The notes under the pieces are model-generated. The model was not told the DNA's origin and made no database searches. It was given only the letters and a program-made list of their open reading frames with translations. Positions 42,920-50,697 of a DNA stretch of 64,000 nt are shown here, in pieces. This stretch comes from JBEKOF01 sp049513975 (GTDB lineage Bacteria > Verrucomicrobiota > Verrucomicrobiia > Limisphaerales > Palsa-1400): positions 117,734 through 181,733 of the forward strand of contig JBEKVM010000001.1 in the NCBI GenBank assembly GCA_049513975.1, in the 5' to 3' direction. The position numbers were made by a program, and so were the translations under genes. Each line of letters opens with the position of its first letter. The first letter of the stretch is position 1.

Positions 42920-44518
42920 ATGAATTCGCCCCGCCTGCAACGCTGGGTTCCCCTGCTCGTCTGGATCGTCGTGCCCGCCGCCTTTTTCCTCATCGTTTTC
43001 CAGATCATCTCCTCCGGCTTTGTCCCGGGGGGCGACGCCCGCCGCCACGTCGCCAAGGTGATGACGGACAAGGAATACAACCAGATCGTCGTCCTGCGGC
43101 CGGAATACAAAATTGACCACAGCCCCGGCTGGAATTGGATTTTGCGCCAACTCCATCGCGCCGCCGGCTGGAACGAGGATGAGCTGATGGGCTTTTCCGT
43201 GGGGGCGATGATGCTGTGCGTTTTTCTGGCCGGGTTGCCCTGGTTGCGCCGGCCCGAGGCCTGGATGGCCGCGCTCCTGGCCCAATTGGTGGCCCTGCCC
43301 AACTGGATGGTGCGGCTGGATCAGGCCCGGCCCTATCTCCTGAGCGAAGGGGTGCTGATCTGCATCCTTTTCGCCTGGGGGCGGGCGCGGACGCCCCGGC
43401 CGTCCTGGCAAAAATTAGTTTTGACAACTGCGGGCTTCGCCCTTTCCGTCTGGGTGCATGGGGCCTGGTACTTGTGGGTGTTCGTTCTGGCCGGTTTTTT
43501 CATGGCCGGAGCCTGGCGCCAGACCCTCTGGCTGGCGGCCTGCTGGGCGGGGGGCGTCATCGCCGGCGCCCTGCTTTCGGGGCGGCCGGCGGCGTTTTTG
43601 TACGGAGCGGTCTATATGGCCGCCGCCGTTTTCAAGGAACACGCGCCCAAGTGGATGCTGGTGGGCGAGTTTCAGCCCAGCGACGGCGAGTTTTTCACGC
43701 TGGCCATTCTGGCCCTGGTCTGGCTCTGGCGCCGCCAGCAAAACAAGGAGCGAATCTCCCAAAGTAATAACTCGTCTGGCACCCTCGAACCGCCGCGCGC
43801 CTCTTCTCCCTCTCCTCCACAAACTTGTGGAGGAGAGGGCCGACCTGCCCGCCGTAGCCTTGGCGAAGGGGGGGGTGAGGAGGATTCCAGCCGGTCCATG
43901 GAAAGGGGAAGCCTTTTGTCCCAGCCCGTTTTCTGGATGATCGCCATTTTTTGGACCCTCGGCTTCCAGGCCGACCGTTTCTGGGCCGACTGGGGTATGC
44001 CGGCGGCGACGGTGTGGCTGGCCATGCAATTCGACGACTGGATGATGGAAAAATGGCCCGCCGACGCGGTCCGGCGTCTGCTCTTGTGCGGGCTGATCGT
44101 CGCGCCGTTCTACCTGGATTCGACCAGCGATCTCCACATGCGCTACACCCAAAACCAGCAGGAATCGGCCCTCGATGCCGGCGACCCGGCGCTGGCCGGG
44201 TGGCTGCCGGAGGGAGACGGCATTTTTTACAACGCGGACATGGCCTTTTTTTACAATACATTTTACAAGAACCCGCGGGCCAACTGGCGCTATATCCAGG
44301 GCTTCGAGCCGGCGCTCATGCCGGAGGAGGATCTGCAAATTCTTCGCAACATGCAATGGAACCACTTTGACCTGGCCTCCTACCAACCGTGGATCAAAAA
44401 AATGCGCCCGCAGGACCGCCTGGAAGTCCCCGGTTCCGCGCCGCCCCCGATGCCGGAATTGGAATGGCGCGCCGCGGCCAAAGGCCTTTGGATTGGCCGC
44501 AAACCGCCGGCAAAGTGA
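42920..44518 (+). CDS. Multi-helix membrane protein with in-frame repeat insertion
   Basis: The protein has 532 residues with ~9-10 hydrophobic segments. VPLLVWIVVPAAFFLIVFQI opens it, and a conserved-looking FVPGGDARRHVAKVM and DHSPGWNWILRQLHRAAGW follow in the first loop. The layout loosely resembles dolichyl-phosphate-mannose-type (GT-C-like) glycosyltransferases, but no catalytic DxD/E motif can be assigned. Residues ~280-325 (SSGTLEPPRASSPSP and RPARRSLGEGGG) are encoded by a palindromic repeat inserted in frame between helices. Its start lies 4 bp after rnc. Function unknown. Confidence 0.7.
   Translation: MNSPRLQRWVPLLVWIVVPAAFFLIVFQIISSGFVPGGDARRHVAKVMTDKEYNQIVVLRPEYKIDHSPGWNWILRQLHRAAGWNEDELMGFSVGAMMLCVFLAGLPWLRRPEAWMAALLAQLVALPNWMVRLDQARPYLLSEGVLICILFAWGRARTPRPSWQKLVLTTAGFALSVWVHGAWYLWVFVLAGFFMAGAWRQTLWLAACWAGGVIAGALLSGRPAAFLYGAVYMAAAVFKEHAPKWMLVGEFQPSDGEFFTLAILALVWLWRRQQNKERISQSNNSSGTLEPPRASSPSPPQTCGGEGRPARRSLGEGGGEEDSSRSMERGSLLSQPVFWMIAIFWTLGFQADRFWADWGMPAATVWLAMQFDDWMMEKWPADAVRRLLLCGLIVAPFYLDSTSDLHMRYTQNQQESALDAGDPALAGWLPEGDGIFYNADMAFFYNTFYKNPRANWRYIQGFEPALMPEEDLQILRNMQWNHFDLASYQPWIKKMRPQDRLEVPGSAPPPMPELEWRAAAKGLWIGRKPPAK
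43790..43885 (+). repeat. Palindromic repeat inserted inside a CDS
   Basis: A perfect 13-bp stem (CCCTCTCCTCCAC / GTGGAGGAGAGGG, 43808-43839) with a 6-nt loop is followed by GCCGTAGCCTTGGCGAAGG and a G-run ending TGAGG. It reads in frame and adds about 40 residues of low complexity to the membrane protein. A related CCCTCGCC...GGAGAGGGTT...GGTGAGG repeat is at 48475-48640. Confidence 0.65.
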
Positions 44519-44820
44519 AGATTTTACCGTGACGCCTCAATCTTGGCCGTCCCCCCGGGGGAGCGCGACCGTCTCGCTCGCCGCGTCCGGCGTCCCGCCG
44601 AACGCTCCTTCGCTGCCGCACCCTCCCCCTATGGCCCGCGCAAAACAATTTCCGATTTAAGAGGATGTCAGAAATATCCGGGTCAAAAATATGACACGCC
44701 CCGCCCCCCGTTCACAACGTAGCGGGTCATTTTCATTTTTCTGACCCCATTTTTCTGACGTCTTTTTCTCCTTGCCTGCAACAATCAAACTGCGCGTCCG
44801 GCGGCGGTTCAACAATGAAC
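44519..44820. other. Convergent gap of about 300 bp
   Basis: No gene is seen between the convergent membrane protein gene and the 580-residue protein gene. The stretch 44638-44710 is a diverged copy of 49966-50047. TTTTTCTGAC occurs twice near 44732-44760. Confidence 0.5.
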
Positions 44821-46563
44821 TTACCGCACGGCATCGTCCCAAACCCAGTCGTCCTCCGAGCCGGGCTTGCCCCCGTCGTCTTTTTCATTCCAGCCAACCG
44901 AGTAAAGAAGAAATTTTCCGTCACCCGTGCGGTGATAATGCAGAGGCTGGCCCCCGATGAGGTCGGGGGGGATTTTGTCGAGAAACTGAGGGACCAGGGC
45001 GTCAAGGGCTTCGGGATAAGAATTATGCGCCAGACGGTAACGTTCCAGGGCGCAGGCGATCAGCGCTTCATGGACCTCCGTTTGAACCTGAGCGTTCTTG
45101 CGAAAGACCCCGCTGTTTCGGCGCATGGACCCGATCGCCATGAAATTATACGGCGATGGATGAGAACGGGCCATAATGCCGGCGGCATCCACTTTTTTCG
45201 GAAACACCTTTTGGCCGGAGGAGTCCGCGCTTTCACTGAGGGTCAGGCAGCCGTTGGCGAGTTGGACCATGTTCTGATAGACCCATCCGCGCGGGATCAA
45301 ATGGCCGGCGAGTGACGCTTTCAAATGTGTCCAGGCATTGCTTTCCTCAATAAAGTGCCCGAGAACTGCATCCCCCAGATCGGATGGCGTTATGTTCTCA
45401 TAATAATGAGAGATCCGGGCCGGCCCCTTCAGGGAGGATTGCCTCAAGTCTGACACGAAGTTGATTTTCTTGAGTTGTTCCTGCAAGGCCGCCAGTTGCG
45501 GCTCCCGCCAGGCATGACGGCGCAGCCCGTCGGCGATGACGCCCATGTCAATCGCCATCACCGTCTCATGCACCAACGTCACCAGCAAACCCCATTGGTT
45601 GCGTGGCAGGCTTTCCAGAAGACGGCACAGATCCTGGCTGAGAGTCAGATCGCGCAACGCTTCCTCCGGCTGGCCCAGCAACAAATGACATTGGGCCAGC
45701 GCTCCCAGCACGCGCGCGAGATGTGACATGTGAAGGAATGCCGGGTCGAAATCGGCCTTGGGATTTTGATAATCGCCCACCATCCGCGCGTAAGGACGCT
45801 GCAAGGCCTGGCGCATCACCGCGAACTGCGGTTCCAGGACGGCAATCCGGGCAAGGAGTTCGGCGGCTGAACCCGGCACTTCCATCGTCACTTGGTAGGA
45901 ACCGTTGCCGGCCGGTTCAATCCTCGCATTTTCCTCCTCGTACGAGCTAACGGCTCCAGCGGAATGGAAGCCGTTGGTCAGGAATTGCTCCAGTTCCTTT
46001 GCCGACGGTGCTGTTTGACACTGCAACAGGATTTTGGCAGGTTGAATCTCCTCTGGCCGCCGCGATAAATGGGGAAATCCCCAGGGATCAGCGAAATATG
46101 TCCCGACCGCATCTTCGATCAGCTTGGCCACTTCGGTTTTGGCTTTCGGATCTCCATAGGAGAGCACCGTGAAACCGGCCGGGGAATTGGAGCCCGGCTG
46201 GCCAAAGGCCACTTCAGCCACGACGATGCGGGTGGACGGGTGGTTTGTATCCCCGACCTCATATAGGTCCGCTAAGTCCTCTAATCTCGCGCTCAAAACC
46301 GTGGGGCCTCTTCCCACAAACCACTGCTGCATTTCCGGCACGGCCAGGACGTTTTGCTCATCCGGCACCGGCGCGGGAATGTCTTCCACCCAATCCATCT
46401 TGATGCCTTTGGCCTCCAAGGCGCGCTTGCAATTCTCCCAGGCCCGTTTGCCGCGCCAGCTTTCCTCCGTGTAAAAAGTCGCGATCAAGGTCAGCAACAC
46501 GGCAACGCCGACCAGGCAGCGCCGCAGAATGCGCCAACGTTTCGATTGAGAAGCGGTTATCAT
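44821..46563 (-). CDS. Membrane-anchored conserved hypothetical with pseudopilin-like C-terminus
   Basis: The product has 580 residues and a single N-terminal membrane helix (RCLVGVAVLLTLIATFYTE). The large central domain is helical (VLGALAQCHLLLGQPEEALR, LTLSQDLCRLLESLPRNQW) and unrecognised. The last ~100 residues (EALIACALERYRLAHNSYPE, PQFLDKIPPDLIGGQPLHY, DGKFLLYSVGWNEKDDGGK) strongly resemble the C-terminal part of type II secretion/GspG-like proteins. The gene lies downstream of an ECF sigma and anti-sigma pair on the same strand, so it is probably their target or partner. The family seems limited to PVC-type bacteria, judging from style only. Confidence 0.62.
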   Translation of the reverse strand: MITASQSKRWRILRRCLVGVAVLLTLIATFYTEESWRGKRAWENCKRALEAKGIKMDWVEDIPAPVPDEQNVLAVPEMQQWFVGRGPTVLSARLEDLADLYEVGDTNHPSTRIVVAEVAFGQPGSNSPAGFTVLSYGDPKAKTEVAKLIEDAVGTYFADPWGFPHLSRRPEEIQPAKILLQCQTAPSAKELEQFLTNGFHSAGAVSSYEEENARIEPAGNGSYQVTMEVPGSAAELLARIAVLEPQFAVMRQALQRPYARMVGDYQNPKADFDPAFLHMSHLARVLGALAQCHLLLGQPEEALRDLTLSQDLCRLLESLPRNQWGLLVTLVHETVMAIDMGVIADGLRRHAWREPQLAALQEQLKKINFVSDLRQSSLKGPARISHYYENITPSDLGDAVLGHFIEESNAWTHLKASLAGHLIPRGWVYQNMVQLANGCLTLSESADSSGQKVFPKKVDAAGIMARSHPSPYNFMAIGSMRRNSGVFRKNAQVQTEVHEALIACALERYRLAHNSYPEALDALVPQFLDKIPPDLIGGQPLHYHRTGDGKFLLYSVGWNEKDDGGKPGSEDDWVWDDAVR

Positions 46564-46570
46564 AATTCTT

Positions 46571-47181
46571 CAATTTGGAGTGCGGGAGCTTGCTCCCGCT
46601 TTCGGATCGCGCACGAGGTGCGGCAAGCAAAGCGGCGGCAAGCCGCCGCACTCCAAAAAGTCATCGGTTTCTTTTAGAGCGGATGCGGTCACACCATTTG
46701 CCAGTCCTGCTTCCTTTCGCTGCAATTTGGAGTGCGGGAGCTTGCTCCCGCTTTCGGATCGCGCACGATGTGCAGCAAGCAAAGCGGCGGCAAGCCGCCG
46801 CACTCCAAAAAGTCATCAGTTTCATTTTGAGTGGATGCGGCTCACACCATTTGCCAGTCCTGTTTCCGTTCGCTGCAATTTGGAGTGCGGGAGCTTGCTC
46901 CCGCTTTCGGATCGCGCACGAGGTGCGGCAAGCAGAGCGGCGGCAAGCCGCCGCACTCCAAAAAATCACCGGTTTCATTTTGAGTGGATGCGGCTCACAC
47001 CATTTGCCAGTCCTGTTTCCGTTCGCTGCAATTTGGAGTGCGGGAGCTTGCTCCCGCTTTCGGATCGCGCACGAGGTGCGGCAAGCAAAGCGGCGGCAAG
47101 CCGCCGCACTCCAAAAAATCACCGGTTTCTTTTAGAGCGGATGCGGTCACACAATTTGCCAGTCCTGCTTCCTTTCGCTCC
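46571..47181. repeat. Tandem array, 4 x ~153 bp, palindromic units
   Basis: Units begin at 46571, 46723, 46876 and 47029 (periods 152, 153, 153). Each unit holds a REP-like palindrome, from TTTGGAGTGCGGGAGCTTG through AGCGGCGGCAAGCCGCCGC to ACTCCAAA, then ~45 bp that includes the last codons and stop of the anti-sigma gene (CAGTCCTG and CATTTGCC segments). The fourth unit runs into the real gene end at 47147. Units are nearly identical with few changes, and there are no variable spacers. Confidence 0.88.
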
Positions 47182-47731
47182 GTGGCCGGGCAGGATTGGA
47201 AGGCGCGGCGGGGGCGTTGACGGGAGCATAAACGACGCCCGGCTGCGTCAATTCAGCCAGTATGCGGGTTTCTTCTTGCCATGACTGCATCATAGCCGCA
47301 GCCGAAGAGGAACGGCCACCGGCCAACTGCATCGGATGGTCCGACAACCGCGCGTTGATCGCCAAGAGCACCAGCCAGAGCGCGGCCAGGCCAACCCAGG
47401 CGCGGCGGCACGGCCAAATCAGCTCGCGCCAGACGTTGCGCCAGACTCCTTGCAGCAGAGGCTCGCGCCGTGTCGGGATGCCGCCGGACGCCTGCCCGGC
47501 CCCGGCCCAGCCCTCCTGCATGGCTGGAGTCGGCTCGAGATGCGCGAAATTTTTCTCCCAGCCGGCCAGCGGCGCGGTGAGCGCCTTGATCTCGTCGCAA
47601 TAATTCCGGCAGGCGGAACAGGCGGCGAGGTGCTGTTCCAGTTCAGGCCGGTCTTGTTCGGGCAAGGCCCCGGCCGCAAGGAGACATATCTCCCGGCGAA
47701 CGCGGCGGCATGGATTCCAAAACCATTTCAT
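47147..47731 (-). CDS. Anti-sigma factor with zinc-finger (zf-HC2-like) domain
   Basis: The protein has 194 residues. VRREICLLAAGALPEQDRPE and LEQHLAACSACRNYCDEI carry the HxxxCxxC zinc-anchored anti-sigma motif. A single membrane helix lies near residue 110-128 (AWVGLAALWLVLLAIN), and the rest is periplasmic (ETRILAELTQPGVVYAPVN). It should hold the ECF sigma factor at the membrane. The start overlaps the sigma gene stop as ATGA. The last eleven codons (RSERKQDWQIV region) are copied in every unit of the downstream repeat array. Confidence 0.85.
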   Translation of the reverse strand: MKWFWNPCRRVRREICLLAAGALPEQDRPELEQHLAACSACRNYCDEIKALTAPLAGWEKNFAHLEPTPAMQEGWAGAGQASGGIPTRREPLLQGVWRNVWRELIWPCRRAWVGLAALWLVLLAINARLSDHPMQLAGGRSSSAAAMMQSWQEETRILAELTQPGVVYAPVNAPAAPSNPARPRSERKQDWQIV

Positions 47732-48351
47732 ATCTGTTTATCCCCTTTCATTTCAGGAAGGTTCATTTTCATTTGGCGCAATTTTTCCAAGGCATGATGC
47801 AGGCGGGATTTGACCGTTCCCACCGGACAGCCCAGGACCTGTGCCATGTCCGGCAGGGAGGCGTCCTCGAAAAAACGGAGGAGGATGACGCGGCGATGTC
47901 TCTCCGGCAGCCGGTCAACCCACTGGCGCATGGCGGCGAAGAAATCGTTTTGGGCCGCGTTTTCCGACGGGGAAGGCTCCGGGGAAGGGACATTCTCCTG
48001 CCGCGCGGCCAGCTCCTCCCGCTCAAAGACCGGCAGCCAGGCCAGCGCCAGCGGCCGGGAGCGGACGCGCCGCGCCCATTTTTGCCGGCGATGCAGCAGA
48101 ATGGCATAAAGCCAGGTGGAAAACCGGCAACTCTCATCATAGTGTGGCAAGCTTTTCCACGCTTCCACCAGGGTTTCAGAGACCAGGTCCTCCGCCACGC
48201 TGACATCGCCCGTCATCGCGGCGGCCTGCCGCAGCAGGCGGGCTTGCAGAGGCCCGCTCAAACGACAAAACGCCGCCCCATCCCCGGCGCGCGCGCGCGT
48301 GAGAAGTTCGCCGGAGGCGGTTGTTTCAATCCCGTCGTCGCTGATGACCAT
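47728..48351 (-). CDS. RNA polymerase sigma factor, ECF subfamily
   Basis: The 207-residue protein has region 2 (VAEDLVSETLVEAWKSLPHY, then FSTWLYAILLHRRQKWAR) and region 4 (LPERHRRVILLRFFEDASLP, then LGCPVGTVKSRLHHALEKLR). The linker between them is long (RSRPLALAWLPVFEREELAA). Partnered anti-sigma follows with a 4-bp overlap. The regulon probably includes this operon, and the membrane-anchored protein at 44821-46563 may be in it. The signal is unknown. Confidence 0.92.
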   Translation of the reverse strand: MVISDDGIETTASGELLTRARAGDGAAFCRLSGPLQARLLRQAAAMTGDVSVAEDLVSETLVEAWKSLPHYDESCRFSTWLYAILLHRRQKWARRVRSRPLALAWLPVFEREELAARQENVPSPEPSPSENAAQNDFFAAMRQWVDRLPERHRRVILLRFFEDASLPDMAQVLGCPVGTVKSRLHHALEKLRQMKMNLPEMKGDKQI

Positions 48352-48506
48352 CTATGTATCAATCCCCTGGGCGCGGGGAAAGGTTCAAGATTTTTGGCCT
48401 TATTTTGCGCGGCGCGCTGAAAAAGGATGCAAATGGGCGCCTCTTGATGCCACCACCATGCGATTTGCCAATTCCCTCGCCCCACGACGTGGGGAGAGGG
48501 TTGGCA

Positions 48507-48622
48507 GCCCGTTAAAAAAGGTTTTCCATTCCGCCGCGTGAGGGCACGCGGCCTGCATTTCCCCGCGCAAAACGTGCCTGTTTTGTAGGCCCGGTGCCCC
48601 CACCGGGCGTTCTTTAACGGGT
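48507..48622. repeat. MITE-like palindromic repeat, copy B
   Basis: The element is 116 bp long, with ends GCCCGTTAAAAAA and TTCTTTAACGGGT and the same two internal hairpins as copy A at 7012-7126. It has landed inside another palindromic repeat whose halves now flank it. The right end has two changes from the consensus (TTC for TTT, T for C). Confidence 0.8.
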
Positions 48623-48662
48623 TGTTAGGGTGAGGGGTTCCATCCATCCAAGGGTCGTCGTA

Positions 48663-48698
48663 TCAAGATGCGCCCGATTCAAATGGGCGCATCTTGAC
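48663..48698. repeat. Perfect 13-bp inverted repeat
   Basis: TCAAGATGCGCCC and its complement GGGCGCATCTTGA are separated by about 9 nt. No T-tract follows, so a terminator is unlikely. It may be an operator or a small repeat. Confidence 0.5.
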
Positions 48699-48952
48699 AC
48701 TGCTACGTTGGATTTGCTGCCGACGCGGATTCGCATGGGCCGAGTTTCATAAACGCTTGAAAAACAGATGCTTAAGCAAAATCTCCATCTGTGGTGCGTC
48801 GCAACCATGGTACACGGCACTCTGAATTGCTTGCCAATTTTTCAAGGTGGGTGTAGCGTCGTTTGAACCCGGTTTGCCTGGTAAAAACGATGCTTTGCAA
48901 CCCGAAAACAGGGATCAGTCTGGAAGCAGCAAATAATTTTGAAGCAACAGCC

Positions 48953-49189
48953 ATGTCATTGACCAACACCGTGAACGCGGAACAGTCCATTGAACTGGAA
49001 GGAACGATTCAAACCGTTCTGCCCGGAACCATGTTCCGCGTCGTCTTGGACAACCAGCACCAGGTGCTGGCCCACATCTCCGGAAAAATGCGGCGCCATT
49101 TCGTGCGCCTGACCGTCGGCGACCGCGTGCGCCTGGAGATGTCGCCTTATGACTTGTCCAAAGCGCGCATCACTTACAGGCTCCGTTAA
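48953..49189 (+). CDS. infA: Translation initiation factor IF-1
   Basis: From ATG 48953 the protein has 78 residues, close to the usual 72. IELEGTIQTVLPGTMFRVVL, VLAHISGKMRRHFVRLTVGD and the end MSPYDLSKARITYRLR match the S1-like OB fold of IF-1. It binds the 30S A site during initiation. The N-terminus is slightly longer than usual (SLTNTVNAEQS). An open extension to 48863 has no similarity and is not used. The next gene overlaps its end. Confidence 0.95.
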   Translation: MSLTNTVNAEQSIELEGTIQTVLPGTMFRVVLDNQHQVLAHISGKMRRHFVRLTVGDRVRLEMSPYDLSKARITYRLR

Positions 49190-49826
49190 TTCGCAACCCA
49201 TAACCCTAAAAAAAGTTTTGCTCTATTTATTCTTTTTCTGGTCGGCCATCGGTTTTATCGGCGGCATCATTACTTCATCATTTTTTGAGTGGACGCTCCA
49301 TCGCTACGTCATGCACCGCCCGCTGGGTAAATTCACCTACCCCTACCGCAGCCACACCCTGACGCATCATCGCATTTTCAAATCCGACCACACCTATCAT
49401 CTCATTGATGAAAAGGACAAACACACCATTCCGATGGCCTGGTGGAACGGCCCGGCGCTGATCGCCTGGGCCGTGCTCCCTTTTCTCGCCGTCTCCCTCC
49501 TGACCGGGCATTGGGGGATTCTCTGCGGAGGGGCGCTGGCGACCAGTTTGTATTACGGGGCTTACGAATACATGCATTGGTGCATGCATCTGCCGCGCAA
49601 GCGCAACCTCGAGCGCTCGGGGATTTTCTTCCGCCTCAACGGCCATCATTTGCTGCATCACCGCTACATGGGCAGGAATTTCAACGTCGTTTTTCCGCTG
49701 GCCGATTTGTTCCTGGGCACTTTGTTGCTCCGTTCCAAGGTGCATTTCAAGCAGGCGGTGGGCCCGTCCGTCCCCAACGTTCAGCCCAAGTTCCCCAAAG
49801 TGGGACTCGCCGCCCCCAAGCCTTAA
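49149..49826 (+). CDS. Fatty acid hydroxylase / carotenoid-hydroxylase-like membrane protein
   Basis: The protein has 225 residues and about four membrane helices. It carries the histidine clusters of the di-iron hydroxylase superfamily: LHRYVMH, HTLTHHRIF, YMHWCMH and HHLLHHRYMG. Members hydroxylate fatty acids, sterols or carotenoids at the membrane. The start ATG 49149 lies inside infA, with GGAG about 11 nt upstream, and no better in-frame start exists downstream before the first helix. Overlap with infA suggests coupling but no shared role. Substrate unknown. Confidence 0.78.
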   Translation: MTCPKRASLTGSVNSQPITLKKVLLYLFFFWSAIGFIGGIITSSFFEWTLHRYVMHRPLGKFTYPYRSHTLTHHRIFKSDHTYHLIDEKDKHTIPMAWWNGPALIAWAVLPFLAVSLLTGHWGILCGGALATSLYYGAYEYMHWCMHLPRKRNLERSGIFFRLNGHHLLHHRYMGRNFNVVFPLADLFLGTLLLRSKVHFKQAVGPSVPNVQPKFPKVGLAAPKP

Positions 49827-50239
49827 GGGCTTTCCTTCACCGTTCCTGCAAAATCTCCGAGCCGATGATGTCGCCCGGCATCAAGTCCGGCGTGAACCGT
49901 TCCGGGGAGAACACGCGCCCTCGCGTCTGGCGGCCGGCGCATTGCAAAGGGGGTCTTGGAGTTCCGCGCAAAAACAATTTCCGATTTTTCTCGATGAGGA
50001 TGGCAGGAGTATCCATGGCAGAAATATAATGCGCCCCGCCCCCCCCATCGGCGCGAAGGTCTGATTTCATTTTAATCCTGCCCACCCTTCGTCATTCTGC
50101 ATTCTGCATTTTCCCTTTCCCCCCCAGTGAAGCGCCTCGTCCCCTCTCGCACATCATGTTTATTGGCGTAAAGTGGTAACTCAGCCGGCGGGGGCGCGTA
50201 GCCCCGGAAGCCTGAAGGCACCCATGAGCGGGGGTTCGA
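49827..50239. other. Convergent intergenic region, 413 bp
   Basis: Nothing coding is seen. It holds a diverged intergenic repeat (49966-50047, related to 44638-44710). It also holds a GC-rich stretch near 50185-50230 with GGGGGCGCGTAGCCCC that could form a hairpin. I cannot assign either to a known RNA. Confidence 0.45.
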
Positions 50240-50665
50240 TTATACATCAATCACTGGGCCGTCGCCGTCGTCGGAGGGGGGCGGGCGGGACGGTTTGGCG
50301 CGGTGGAATTCAAAGCGGGCCTTGTTGGTGCCGGTCAGAATGTTGAGCACGATGCTCACTATGCTGATGATGACCGAACCCCATAAGGCTGGCCAAAAGC
50401 CGGCCACATGAAAGTCTTTCAGAATATGGCCAACCAATAAGAGCAAAAGCGCGTTGATTACGAAGATAAACAGGCCCAACGTCAAGACCACCAGCGGCAG
50501 GGCAAAAAGGATCAACAGCGGGCGGACCACGGCGTTGAGCAGGCCCAGCAGAAGGGTGGCGATGAGCAGGCCCGTCCATGTGGCGTAATGGATGCCGGGC
50601 ACAATCTGGATTGTGACCAGAACAGCCAAGGTTGTGATGATCCAGCGTTTTAGGAACGATTTCAT
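50240..50665 (-). CDS. Phage-holin-family (DUF4 helix) membrane protein
   Basis: From ATG 50665 the product has 141 residues with four hydrophobic helices. FLKRWIITTLAVLVTIQIVP, LLIATLLLGLLNAVVRPLLI and LPLVVLTLGLFIFVINALLL match the phage holin 4-2 (YvlD-like) family of small membrane proteins, which are chromosomal in many bacteria and are not phage remnants. The NAVVRP motif is typical. The C-terminal tail is polar (RPPPSDDGDGPVIDV). Function unknown, possibly envelope stress. Confidence 0.85.
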   Translation of the reverse strand: MKSFLKRWIITTLAVLVTIQIVPGIHYATWTGLLIATLLLGLLNAVVRPLLILFALPLVVLTLGLFIFVINALLLLLVGHILKDFHVAGFWPALWGSVIISIVSIVLNILTGTNKARFEFHRAKPSRPPPSDDGDGPVIDV

Positions 50666-50697
50666 GTGTTGCGGCCGATTCCCTGTAGCAAGATGGC

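Larger units (their letters stand above)
48352..48952. other. 600-bp intergenic region with nested repeats
   Basis: No gene is supported. It contains repeat copy B (48507-48622), flanked by halves of another repeat (CCCTCGCCCCACGACGTGGG to GAGAGGG on the left, GGTGAGGGGTT on the right). A perfect 13-bp palindrome TCAAGATGCGCCC/GGGCGCATCTTGA lies at 48663-48698. The leader of infA is at the right. Confidence 0.6.

Noticed and set aside
46571..47181. CRISPR array
   Set aside because: Units are 153 bp, nearly identical throughout and contain a palindrome plus a gene end; there are no unique spacers and no cas genes.
50185..50235. Small RNA or riboswitch in the 50.2-kb gap
   Set aside because: One GC-rich hairpin is visible, but there is no known motif or terminator.
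50240..50665. Prophage remnant based on holin-family protein
   Set aside because: This holin family is a common chromosomal membrane protein, and no other phage gene is near.
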